Origin: Mycobacterium sp. AZCC_0083
GTDB lineage: Bacteria; Actinomycetota; Actinomycetes; Mycobacteriales; Mycobacteriaceae
Assembly: GCF_014202335.1 (NCBI RefSeq)
Contig: NZ_JACHGP010000009.1
Location: forward strand, 124,001 to 188,000
Direction: 5' to 3'
DNA length: 64,000 nt
The notes below the pieces were generated by a model. It was not told where the DNA came from. It worked only from the letters and a program-made list of their open reading frames with translations, and did no database searches. The position numbers and the translations under genes were made by a program. This document shows, piece by piece, positions 25,982 to 34,365 of the stretch (position 1 is its first letter; each line of letters starts with the position of its first letter).

Positions 25982-27504
25982 GTATCGAGGTTACTCAGTC
26001 CCGAGGTCACGGTCGGGCGCCTCGGCGCGCCCCGCTCCAGAAGCTCCATGACGGCGTCGACGTCGAGGTGGGCGGCCAGCAGGTCGGCCATCAGGTCGAG
26101 TTGGCCGTCGCGGCGCGCGGTGACGTCGACGTCGTCGGCGACCACGAAGCCGCGTCGCCCCGCCGCCTGCGCGGCCTCGGTCAGCCACCGGCGGCGCACG
26201 TCGTCGTTGTCGAGCAGGCCGTGCCAGTGGGTGCCGAACACCGCATCGCGACGGATCCCCACTTGAAAGCCGGAGCCGAGCCAGTCGGCCTCGGCACTGC
26301 GGGTCAGCTGCCCGTGGTGAATCTCGTAGCCGCGCAGCGGAATACGGCCGCTCCCGTCCCAGAGCTCGAGGGTCTTCTCGGCGGCGAACACGACGTCGGC
26401 ATCGAGCAGGCCGAGGCCCTCGGTGCGGCCCTTTCCGGATTCCACGGGGTCGTCGATGGTGCGGCACAGCATCTGGAAGCCTCCGCACACCCCGAGCACC
26501 GGCCTGCCCGACGCCGCGTGGGCGACCACGCCGTCGGCCAATCCGGTGGCGCGCAGCCAGCCGAGGTCGGACACCGTGGCCTTGCTGCCGGGGATTACCA
26601 CGACGTCGGAGTCGGCCAGATCGGCGGGATCGGTGACCCACCGGACCAGCACCCCGGGCTCGCAGGCCAGTGCCTCGACGTCGGTGGAGTTCGAGATGCG
26701 CGGCAACCGGACGGCCGCCACCCTCAGCCACTCGGTGCCACGCGGTGGTTGAGCCTCCCCCACCGCGTGATGGGCGCGCACGGACAGCGAGTCCTCGGCG
26801 TCAAGCCACAGGCCGTCGCTGTACGGGATGACGCCGTAGGTCGGCCTGCCGGTCAGGCGTTGCAACTGGTCCAGCCCTGGTGCCAGCAGCGAGGGATCGC
26901 CGCGGAATTTGTTGACGACGAATCCGGCGATCAGGCGCTGGTCGTCGGGTTCGAGCACGGCGACGGTGCCGAACAGGTGAGCCAGCAGCCCGCCGCGGTC
27001 GATGTCGCCGACCAGCACGACGGGCAGGTCGGCTGCGCGCGCCAGGCCCATGTTGGCCAGATCGGTTGCCCGCAGGTTGATCTCGGCCGGTGAGCCCGCG
27101 CCCTCACAGATCACTGCGTCGAATTCGCTTCGTAGCGAGGCGAGTTCGTCGGCCACCACCGTGGCTAGTTCGGTTCTGTGCTGGAAGTAGTCGGCCGCGC
27201 CGACCGAGCCTGCGACCTTGCCGCGGACCACCAGCTGCGAGGTGCGGTCGCCGCTGGGCTTGAGCAGGATCGGGTTGAACCGGACGCTGGGTGCGAGACC
27301 AGCGGCGCGTGCTTGCATGGCCTGTGCGCGGCCGATCTCGCCGCCGTCGGCGGTGACCGCCGAGTTGTTGGACATGTTCTGCGCCTTGAACGGCGCGACG
27401 CAGATACCCTTGCGGGCCAGCAGTCGACACAGCCCGGCGACCACCATCGACTTGCCTGCGTCCGAGGTGGTGCCCGCAACCAGCAGCGCGCCGGCCATGA
27501 TCAC
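25978..27504 (-). CDS. cobQ: cobyric acid synthase
   Basis: Glutamine-dependent amidation of four side chains of adenosylcobyrinate a,c-diamide. The 508 residues have P-loop AGTTSDAGKS at the N-terminus, KAQNMSNNS, and a C-terminal amidotransferase with the nucleophile in LGVCGGFQML and GTHWHG. The start is GTG at 27504 or ATG at 27498. A palindromic element separates it from mapB. The gene is remote from cobO/cobB but belongs to the same pathway. Confidence 0.94.
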   Translation of the reverse strand: MIMAGALLVAGTTSDAGKSMVVAGLCRLLARKGICVAPFKAQNMSNNSAVTADGGEIGRAQAMQARAAGLAPSVRFNPILLKPSGDRTSQLVVRGKVAGSVGAADYFQHRTELATVVADELASLRSEFDAVICEGAGSPAEINLRATDLANMGLARAADLPVVLVGDIDRGGLLAHLFGTVAVLEPDDQRLIAGFVVNKFRGDPSLLAPGLDQLQRLTGRPTYGVIPYSDGLWLDAEDSLSVRAHHAVGEAQPPRGTEWLRVAAVRLPRISNSTDVEALACEPGVLVRWVTDPADLADSDVVVIPGSKATVSDLGWLRATGLADGVVAHAASGRPVLGVCGGFQMLCRTIDDPVESGKGRTEGLGLLDADVVFAAEKTLELWDGSGRIPLRGYEIHHGQLTRSAEADWLGSGFQVGIRRDAVFGTHWHGLLDNDDVRRRWLTEAAQAAGRRGFVVADDVDVTARRDGQLDLMADLLAAHLDVDAVMELLERGAPRRPTVTSGLSNLDT

Positions 27505-27512
27505 TTTTCTCT

Positions 27513-27609
27513 CGCGAGCAGACGTAAATGGCCCTCATTCACGGCGTGTCAGGGCCTTTTGTTGGAGCCGTTGGCGTTCCGCTTGCGGACCGCCAACGGA
27601 CTGCTCGCG
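27513..27609. repeat. multi-hairpin palindromic element between mapB and cobQ, 97 bp
   Basis: Outer arms CGCGAGCAG (27513-27521) and CTGCTCGCG (27601-27609) are perfect complements. Inside are GGCCCT/AGGGCC (27530-27556), followed on the plus strand by TTTT, and a strong hairpin CCGTTGGCG/CGCCAACGG (27568-27599) whose inner part TCCGC-TT-GCGGA is also paired. The GGCGTGTC core and CGCGAGC ends resemble the element at 3874-4024. It may act as an intercistronic terminator or as a REP/MITE. Confidence 0.7.
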
Positions 27610-27618
27610 GGGGAACGG

Positions 27619-28482
27619 TCACTCGGCCAGGGTGAGGATTTCGGCGCCGTCGTCGGTGACCACCAGCGTGTGCTCGAACTGTGCCGTCCACTTCTTGTCG
27701 ACGGTGGCGACGGTCCAGCCGTCGTCCCAGATCTCGTAGTCCAGCGCGCCGAGGTTGATCATCGGCTCGATGGTGAACGTCATGCCCGGCTCGATGATGG
27801 TGTCGACGGCGGGCTGGTCGTAGTGCAGCACGACGAGGCCGTTGTGGAAGGTGGTGCCGATGCCGTGGCCGGTGAAGTCGCGAACGACGTTGTAGCCGAA
27901 CCGGTTCGCGTAGGCCTCGATCACCCGCCCGACGACCGACAACGAGCGCCCCGGTTTGACGGCCTTGATCGAGCGCATCGTCGCTTCGTGGGTGCGTTCG
28001 ACGAGAAGCCGGTGCTCCTCGCTGACGTCACCGGCGAGGAAGGTCGCGTTGGTGTCGCCGTGCACGCCGTCGACGAAGGCCGTGACGTCGATGTTGACGA
28101 TGTCGCCGTCCTGCACCACCGTCGAGTCGGGGATGCCATGGCAGATGACCTCGTTGAGCGACGTGCAGCACGACTTCGGGAAGCCCTTGTAACCCAGCGT
28201 CGACGGGTAGGCACCATGGTCGACCATGTAGTCGTGGGCGATCCGGTCGAGGTGATCGGTGGTCACGCCGGGCGCGACGGCCCTGCCCGCCTCGGCCAGC
28301 GCATTCGCCGCGATGCGTCCGGCGACCCGCATCTTCTCGATCACCTCGGGTGTCTGCACCCATGGCTCACTGCCTTCCTTCGCGGTCGCCTTCCACGCGT
28401 ACTCCGGGCGGGCGATCGACTTGGGTACCGGCAGTGTCGGCGACAGGTCTCCTGAACGGAGGGCGGTGCGAACGGGCATCAT
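27619..28482 (-). CDS. mapB: methionine aminopeptidase, type I with N-terminal extension
   Basis: Removes initiator methionine from nascent proteins. The 287 residues have all five metal ligands: NIDVT, HGDTN, DFTGHGIG, FTIEPM and FEHT. A 40-residue proline-rich N-terminal extension (LSPTLPVP) is typical of the actinobacterial type Ic form, which binds the ribosome. Two adjacent ATG codons (28482, 28479) can start it. Confidence 0.95.
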   Translation of the reverse strand: MMPVRTALRSGDLSPTLPVPKSIARPEYAWKATAKEGSEPWVQTPEVIEKMRVAGRIAANALAEAGRAVAPGVTTDHLDRIAHDYMVDHGAYPSTLGYKGFPKSCCTSLNEVICHGIPDSTVVQDGDIVNIDVTAFVDGVHGDTNATFLAGDVSEEHRLLVERTHEATMRSIKAVKPGRSLSVVGRVIEAYANRFGYNVVRDFTGHGIGTTFHNGLVVLHYDQPAVDTIIEPGMTFTIEPMINLGALDYEIWDDGWTVATVDKKWTAQFEHTLVVTDDGAEILTLAE

Positions 28483-28506
28483 GCCAGCGTAACCAACATG
28501 GCCTCG

Positions 28507-29118
28507 TTAGCCGCGACGGAACCTCTTCATCACCGCCCTGCGCGGCCCGCGGATGTCGATCGACCCGCAGACGCTGCGCCCGGTGAGGACGACGTGTGGA
28601 ATGCCCTCGGCGGGTGCGTCCTTGCGGTGATCGCGGGCGCTGCCGACGACCACCTCGACGTCGTCGATCGACGCGCTCGCGCCCTCGGGCAGCCGGATGT
28701 CCACCGACCCGAACTTGACGTCCAACTCGATCACCACGATCGGGCCTGCGAAGCGCGCCTTCGTCAGGTCCAGGTCGATCGAGCCCATCCGCCGAACCAA
28801 AGCCAGCCGGGTGGGGACCACCCACTCCCCTTGGCGCTTCAGTGAACCGAGCACACCGCGTAGCTCGACGCGGTCGGTCGAGGAGGTGACGATCGCGCCG
28901 GGCCCTGGCAGGTCGCCGACCAGGGCGGCGAGTTCGGTGTGCAGGCGCGCCAGCGACACGGCGCCCGATCGCTCCTCGAACTCGTCGATGTCGATCAGCC
29001 CAAGCGCCACGGCATTGTGCAGCCTGCGCAGGGTGCCGTTGCGGTCGGCATCGGAGATGCGCAGCGCCGCGACTTCTCCGTTCGCACCGGAGTTGGCGCC
29101 CGAGTTCATGCTGGTCAT
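28507..29118 (-). CDS. DUF1707 protein with LiaF-like C-terminal domain
   Basis: 203 residues. The DUF1707 segment (LRISDADRNGTLRRLHNAVA...LIDIDEFEERS) is followed by a beta-rich domain with repeated GSIDLDL, GSVDIRLPEG and GSIDIRGPR patterns similar to LiaF/cell-wall stress proteins. ATG at 29118 has GGAAGGGG 10 nt upstream and is preferred to the start 6 codons earlier. No membrane helix is seen. The function is unknown; it lies between mapB and a PBP lipoprotein. Confidence 0.8.
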   Translation of the reverse strand: MTSMNSGANSGANGEVAALRISDADRNGTLRRLHNAVALGLIDIDEFEERSGAVSLARLHTELAALVGDLPGPGAIVTSSTDRVELRGVLGSLKRQGEWVVPTRLALVRRMGSIDLDLTKARFAGPIVVIELDVKFGSVDIRLPEGASASIDDVEVVVGSARDHRKDAPAEGIPHVVLTGRSVCGSIDIRGPRRAVMKRFRRG

Positions 29119-29148
29119 GTTGCGTGCCCCTTCCAAGGGACAGGCTAC

Positions 29149-30981
29149 TCAGGCCAGGTAGTCGGGGGGCAACCCGTTGAGCATGTCCTTGCACATCCGC
29201 ACCGCGTACTCGGAGCTACCGCCCCCGACGATCAGCGCGGCGAAGGCCAGGTCACCGCGGTAGCCGGCGAACCACGCATGCGAGCCGCCGTTGAACTCCG
29301 CCTCGCCGGTCTTGCCGCGCACGTCGCCCGTCCCCTTCAGATCGGTCGCCGTGCCGTTGGTCACCACCAGTTGCATCATCGGGCGCAGGCCGTCGAGCAT
29401 CTTCGACGAGATGGGCGTGGTGTCGCCCGTCACCTGGGTCTGGCGGCCTTCGATGAGTTGCGGCACAGGGGTTTTCCCTGCAGCGACGGTCGCGGCGGCC
29501 AATGCCATGCCGAACGGGCTGACCAGCACCTTGCCCTGCCCGAAGCCGTCCTCGGTGCGTTCGGTGAGGTTCACCGTCGGCGGCACCGACCCGGTGACGG
29601 TCGTGATCCCGTCGACCACGTAGTCGGTGCCGATGCCGTACTGCGCGGCGGCCGTGGTCAGGCCCTTCGGCGGCATCCTGCTCGCCAGCTCGGCGAAGGT
29701 GGTGTTGCACGAACTCGCGAACGCCCGCGACATCGGCACGGTGCCGAGGTCGAATCCGCCGTAGTTGGGGATCGTGCGTTGGCCGATGTCCATATGGCCT
29801 GGGCAGGCCAGCAGCGTGTTGGGGGTCGCCATGTCGCGGTCGATCGCCGCGCCTGCCGTGACGATCTTGAAGGTCGACCCCGGCGGGTAGAGCCCGCTGG
29901 TGGCGGTGGGTCCGTCGGCGTCGGCCGCGGAGTTCTGCGCGACGGCCAGGATCTCACCGGTGGACGGCTTGATCGCCACGATCATGGCCTTGCGGCCGAC
30001 CATGTTGACGGCGTCCTGCGCCGAATCCTGCACGGCGCGATCAAGACTGATGGTCACCGACGGTGACGGTGCTCCCGGCACTTCGTTCAGCACGTCGACC
30101 TCGGCGCCGTTCTGGTTGACGCTTTCGACGCGCCAGCCGGCCTCGCCGTCGAGTTCGTTGACCACCGACTTCTTCACCTGGTCGATGATCGCCGGCGCGA
30201 AGCGATCGTCGGTGGGCAGCAGTTCGGGCTGTGGGGTGATGACCACCCCTTGACGATTGCCGATCGCGGCCGCCACTTGATCGCGGTCGGATTGCCGCAG
30301 CGTGATCAGATCGAGCGGCTTCGCCGAGGAACTGGCCTGCTCGGCGAGGGTCTGGGCGTCGATGGTGGGGTCGAAGGGACGCAACGCGTCGGCGACGGCG
30401 ATCGCGGTCGCCATCAGGCCGCCGCCGCCGAGCTTCGCGGCCTTGGCATCCAACGTGTAGTGGTACAGGTAGCCGGGAACTAGGACGTCGGTGCCACCGC
30501 GCTCGTTGACCGAGGCTCGGGGCGGCGCGTCTGGGCGTAGCGCGAACGTCTGATGCTCGCCCAGGTTCGGGTGCAAACCCGTTGCGCTCCAACGGACTTC
30601 CCAGCGGCCCTCGTCGCGCAGCATGTTGAGCTGTCCGTCGTAGGTCCAGGTGCGGTTCTTGGGAAGGTGCCAGGTGTACCGGTAGGTCACGCTGCCCGTG
30701 TCCTCGGCGTACTTCGAGCTCAGGATCATTGCGTCGAGGCCGGTGGCCTGCAGTCCTGACCAGGCTTCGGTCAGCGCGGACCTGGCTTCGGTGGGTTTGT
30801 CGCTGAGGTCGGCGGCGGCGCCGGTGTTGCCTGCCGCGAGTGCGGCGAAGAACGCTGCAGCGACCGGCTCGGGGCCGTTGGGCTTCGGGGTGCAGGAGGT
30901 CAGCGCCCCCGCCGTGCCAACGAGGATGGTCACCGTCAACAGACCGGCGACCCGTGATGCAGATGAGGTTCGCGTTGCCAT
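29149..30981 (-). CDS. penicillin-binding lipoprotein (class B PBP, Rv2864c-like)
   Basis: Peptidoglycan DD-transpeptidase anchored outside the membrane. From ATG 30981 it has 610 residues, a lipobox ending in LTSC, an NTF2-like MecR-type domain, and a transpeptidase domain with PPGSTFK (SxxK), SSCN (SxN) and GKTGEAEF (KTG). All three catalytic motifs are intact. A start 3 codons earlier (30990) is possible; CATTGG/CCAATG pairs around the start. It corresponds to the low-affinity or carbapenem-target lipoprotein PBP of mycobacteria. Confidence 0.92.
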   Translation of the reverse strand: MATRTSSASRVAGLLTVTILVGTAGALTSCTPKPNGPEPVAAAFFAALAAGNTGAAADLSDKPTEARSALTEAWSGLQATGLDAMILSSKYAEDTGSVTYRYTWHLPKNRTWTYDGQLNMLRDEGRWEVRWSATGLHPNLGEHQTFALRPDAPPRASVNERGGTDVLVPGYLYHYTLDAKAAKLGGGGLMATAIAVADALRPFDPTIDAQTLAEQASSSAKPLDLITLRQSDRDQVAAAIGNRQGVVITPQPELLPTDDRFAPAIIDQVKKSVVNELDGEAGWRVESVNQNGAEVDVLNEVPGAPSPSVTISLDRAVQDSAQDAVNMVGRKAMIVAIKPSTGEILAVAQNSAADADGPTATSGLYPPGSTFKIVTAGAAIDRDMATPNTLLACPGHMDIGQRTIPNYGGFDLGTVPMSRAFASSCNTTFAELASRMPPKGLTTAAAQYGIGTDYVVDGITTVTGSVPPTVNLTERTEDGFGQGKVLVSPFGMALAAATVAAGKTPVPQLIEGRQTQVTGDTTPISSKMLDGLRPMMQLVVTNGTATDLKGTGDVRGKTGEAEFNGGSHAWFAGYRGDLAFAALIVGGGSSEYAVRMCKDMLNGLPPDYLA

Positions 30982-31058
30982 TGGGGCCAATGTTATGAGT
31001 GTGGCTGCCCGTTCGGCGTGAGGCGCACCGAGATCGAACCGTGATTAGTTCGTAAGGA

Positions 31059-31913
31059 TCAGTCGAGCAGGACCGTGGCGAAGGTGCCGACCTGGCGGAA
31101 TCCGATGCGCGCGTAAGTGGCCCGCGCGACGGTGTTGAAGCCGTTGACGTAGAGGCTCGCGGTGCGGCCGCTGCGGACGACGGCGGCGGCGAGCGTCGCG
31201 GTGCCCGCGGCACCAAGGCCACGGCCACGGCAGTCGGGATGCACCCACACGCCCTGGATCTGGCCGACCGCAGGCGATTGCGAGCCGACCTCGGCCTTGA
31301 ACACGACCTCGCCCCTTTCGAAGCGCGCCCATGCCCTACCCGCGGCGATCAGCGCGGCGACGCGGCGCCGATAACCGCGGCCACCGTCCCCGAGCCGGGG
31401 ATCGACGCCGACCTCACCGATGAACATGTCGACGGCGGCCACCAGGTAGGCGTCGAGCTCCTCGATCCGGACCGGGCGCACCGCGGGGTCGACCGCGCAC
31501 TGCGGTGCGCCGTCGAGCGCCATCAACGGTTGGTGCTCGCGCACGTCGCGGGCCGGGCCCCAGGCGTGCTCGAGGCGGCGCCACATGGGCACCACCAACT
31601 CGGCACGGCCGACCAGCGACGAGCAACGGCGCGTGGTGCTCATCGCCTTGTCGGCGAAGGCGTTCAGATCTGAGGTCTCGCCGCGCAGCGGAATGAGATT
31701 CGGCCCGGCGTAACACAGCGACTCGCCGGGGCGACGCCGCGTCCAGAGCTCTCCTCCGATGGCGGTCGGCTCGACGCCGTGATCGGCGACCCTCGAGGCC
31801 ACCATGCAGGTACCGACCGGATCGTCGTCGAGCACCCTGCGCACCATGGCGGCATCGCGGACGACCGTCACCCGACGCTCGTCGGTGAGGCGGAATAGCG
31901 GTGGGGCCGACAT
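31059..31913 (-). CDS. DUF4081/GNAT acetyltransferase (Rv2867c-like)
   Basis: 284 residues. The N-terminal DUF4081 region has ESLCYAGPNLIPLRG and RCSSLVGRAELVVPMW. The C-terminal GNAT core has the acetyl-CoA loop HPDCRGRGLGAAG and ends in YARIGFRQVG. The substrate is unknown. ATG at 31913 with GGAAAG upstream is chosen over a start 5 codons earlier. It is conserved upstream of or beside ispG in mycobacteria. Confidence 0.87.
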   Translation of the reverse strand: MSAPPLFRLTDERRVTVVRDAAMVRRVLDDDPVGTCMVASRVADHGVEPTAIGGELWTRRRPGESLCYAGPNLIPLRGETSDLNAFADKAMSTTRRCSSLVGRAELVVPMWRRLEHAWGPARDVREHQPLMALDGAPQCAVDPAVRPVRIEELDAYLVAAVDMFIGEVGVDPRLGDGGRGYRRRVAALIAAGRAWARFERGEVVFKAEVGSQSPAVGQIQGVWVHPDCRGRGLGAAGTATLAAAVVRSGRTASLYVNGFNTVARATYARIGFRQVGTFATVLLD

Positions 31914-31969
31914 GGTGCTTCTTTCCAACTACAACCCGGGGCAGGTGACCCCGCTCACAGGGTCACGAC

Positions 31970-33127
31970 TCAGCTTACGGTCACAACGGGAGAACCGCTC
32001 GCATCATCCGGAGAGCGCTCTTCGGCAATTCGCATCGCCTCTTCGATCAGCGTCTCCACGATCTGCGACTCCGGCACGGTCTTGATGACCTCGCCGCGAA
32101 CGAAGATCTGCCCCTTGCCGTTTCCGGACGCCACGCCGAGGTCGGCCTCGCGGGCCTCGCCCGGCCCGTTGACGACGCAGCCCATCACGGCGACGCGCAG
32201 CGGGAAGTCCAGGCCCTCCAGCCCGGCGGACACCGCGTTGGCCAGGGTGTAGACGTCGACCTGGGCGCGCCCACACGACGGGCAGGACACGATCTCCAGC
32301 CCGCGCGGTCGAAGGTTCAGCGATTCCAGGATCTGGTTGCCGACCTTGATCTCCTCGACAGGCGGCGCCGACAGCGAGACCCGGATGGTGTCGCCGATGC
32401 CCTTGGACAGCAGCGCGCCGAACGCGACGGCCGACTTGATGGTGCCCTGGAACGCCGGGCCTGCCTCGGTGACGCCGAGGTGCAGCGGGTAGTCGCACTG
32501 CGCGGCGAGCTGCTCGTAGGCCTCGACCATGACGACGGGATCGTTGTGCTTGACGCTGATCTTGATGTCGCCGAAGCCGTGCTCCTCGAACAGCGAGGCC
32601 TCCCACAGCGCCGACTCGACGAGTGCTTCCGGGGTGGCCTTGCCGTACTTCTTCATCATCCGCGCATCCAGCGAGCCTGCGTTGACGCCGATACGGATCG
32701 GGATGCCCGCGTCGCCTGCGGCCTTGGCGACCTCTTTGACGCGGCCGTCGAATTCCTTGATGTTGCCGGGGTTGACGCGCACCGCGGCGCACCCTGCGTC
32801 GATGGCGGCGAAGATGTACTTGGGCTGGAAATGGATGTCGGCGATGACCGGGATGTTCGCCTTCTTGGCGATCGCAGGTAGGGCGTCGGCGTCTTCCTGA
32901 CGGGGACACGCGACCCGGACGATGTCACACCCCGATGCGGTCAGTTCCGCGATCTGCTGCAGCGTGGCGTTGATGTCGTGGGTCTTGGTGGTGCACATCG
33001 ACTGCACCGCGATCGGGTAGTCGCTGCCGACGCCGACGTCACGGACCATCAGCTGGCGGGTCTTGCGCCGCGGCGCCAGGGTGGGCACGGGCGGTGCTGG
33101 CATACCGAGCCCGATGGAGGTGGTCAT
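31970..33127 (-). CDS. ispG: 4-hydroxy-3-methylbut-2-enyl-diphosphate synthase
   Basis: Fe-S enzyme of the MEP isoprenoid pathway converting MEcPP to HMBPP. The 385 residues show the TIM-barrel part (VADIHF, RVNPGNI) and the C-terminal [4Fe-4S] cysteines in SCPSCGRAQ and GCVVNGPGE. Start ATG 33127 is 8 bp after the rip1 stop. Together with dxr two genes away, this is a conserved mycobacterial arrangement. Confidence 0.96.
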   Translation of the reverse strand: MTTSIGLGMPAPPVPTLAPRRKTRQLMVRDVGVGSDYPIAVQSMCTTKTHDINATLQQIAELTASGCDIVRVACPRQEDADALPAIAKKANIPVIADIHFQPKYIFAAIDAGCAAVRVNPGNIKEFDGRVKEVAKAAGDAGIPIRIGVNAGSLDARMMKKYGKATPEALVESALWEASLFEEHGFGDIKISVKHNDPVVMVEAYEQLAAQCDYPLHLGVTEAGPAFQGTIKSAVAFGALLSKGIGDTIRVSLSAPPVEEIKVGNQILESLNLRPRGLEIVSCPSCGRAQVDVYTLANAVSAGLEGLDFPLRVAVMGCVVNGPGEAREADLGVASGNGKGQIFVRGEVIKTVPESQIVETLIEEAMRIAEERSPDDASGSPVVTVS

Positions 33128-33135
33128 GGCATCTC

Positions 33136-34365
33136 CTACTGGAAGAGTCTGATGGGGTTGACCAGGTCAGCGGTCACGGTCAGCAGCATGTAGCCGACCA
33201 CCACGACGAGCACGACGTAGGTGGGGACCATCAGCTTGAGGTAGTTCACCGGCCCCTTCGCATCGACGCGACGGGCCGACCGAATCATATTGCGGATCTT
33301 CTCGTACACCGCGATGGCGATGTGGCCGCCGTCGAAGGGCAGCAGCGGGACCAGGTTGATCGCGCCGAGCACGAAGTTCAGCTGGGCCAGGAAGAACCAG
33401 AACGCCACCCACAGCCCATGGTCGACCGTGTCGCCGCCGATGATGCTGGCGCCGACCACGCTGATCGGCGTCTCCGGGTCGCGTTCGCCTCCGCCGATCG
33501 AATGGATCAGCGCGCCGACCTTGGTGGGGATCTTCACCAGTGACTTGCCGATCTCGACGGCCAGATCGCCGGTGAAGGCGAACGTCGCGGGCACTGCCGA
33601 AAGGGGGTTGTACTGGGTGGGCCCGAACTCGGCGGGCGCGACGCCGATGGCGCCGATCGTGGTCGGGCTGGTGTCGTCCTTCTTCACCCACCGCTCGGTG
33701 CGCTCGACGTTGACGACGGTGGTGAATTCGCGGACCTGACCTTCTTCGCTGCGCTGCACGACGAACGGCGTCGGCCCGCCGGCCTTGCGTACGGCGGCCA
33801 CCAGCTCGTCGAAGGTCTTCACGTCTGTGCCGCCGACCTTGACCACGGTGTCGCTCGGCTTGATGCCTGCGTTCGCCGCGGGGCCCGGGCCGGTGCACTT
33901 GCCCGGCTTGCCATTGCTGATATCTGCTGCGACACAAGCGGTTTCGCCGACGATGGCCGTGGTGGGCGGATGGATGTTCGGCAGCCCCCAGGTCACGGCG
34001 ATGCCGTAGAGCAGCACCAGGCCGATGACGAAGTTCATCGCGGGTCCGGCGAACAACACCGCGACGCGTTTCCACACCTTCTGCCGGTACATGGCGTACT
34101 GGCGGTCCTCTGGTGCGATCTCGTCGACCGACGTCATGCCTGCGATATCGCAGAAGCCGCCGAGCGGGAGGGCCTTGACCCCGTACTCGGTGTAGCCGAG
34201 CTTGTTGGGCCGCATCGTCGACCACAGCGTGGGACCGAAGCCGACGAAGTAGCGGCGCACCTTCATTCCGGTGGCCCGCGCTACCCACATGTGCCCGCAC
34301 TCGTGCAGGGCCACGGACAGCAGAATGGCCAGCGCGAAGAGCACGATGCCGATCACGAACATCAT
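33136..34365 (-). CDS. rip1: site-2 protease (RseP/Rip1 family)
   Basis: Intramembrane zinc metalloprotease that cleaves anti-sigma factors and other membrane proteins. The 409 residues start MMFVIG, with the zinc motif HECGH in the first helix, a periplasmic PDZ domain (about 115-230), and the second metal site LLPFDGGH near the C-terminus. The ATG at 34365 overlaps the dxr stop (ATGA); the long upstream frame is antisense-like noise inside dxr. Confidence 0.95.
   Translation of the reverse strand: MMFVIGIVLFALAILLSVALHECGHMWVARATGMKVRRYFVGFGPTLWSTMRPNKLGYTEYGVKALPLGGFCDIAGMTSVDEIAPEDRQYAMYRQKVWKRVAVLFAGPAMNFVIGLVLLYGIAVTWGLPNIHPPTTAIVGETACVAADISNGKPGKCTGPGPAANAGIKPSDTVVKVGGTDVKTFDELVAAVRKAGGPTPFVVQRSEEGQVREFTTVVNVERTERWVKKDDTSPTTIGAIGVAPAEFGPTQYNPLSAVPATFAFTGDLAVEIGKSLVKIPTKVGALIHSIGGGERDPETPISVVGASIIGGDTVDHGLWVAFWFFLAQLNFVLGAINLVPLLPFDGGHIAIAVYEKIRNMIRSARRVDAKGPVNYLKLMVPTYVVLVVVVGYMLLTVTADLVNPIRLFQ

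Noticed and set aside
28367..29194. 275-residue alternative frame over the DUF1707 gene
   Set aside because: It is an Arg-rich shadow; the 28507-29118 frame has the DUF1707 motif and a good ribosome site.
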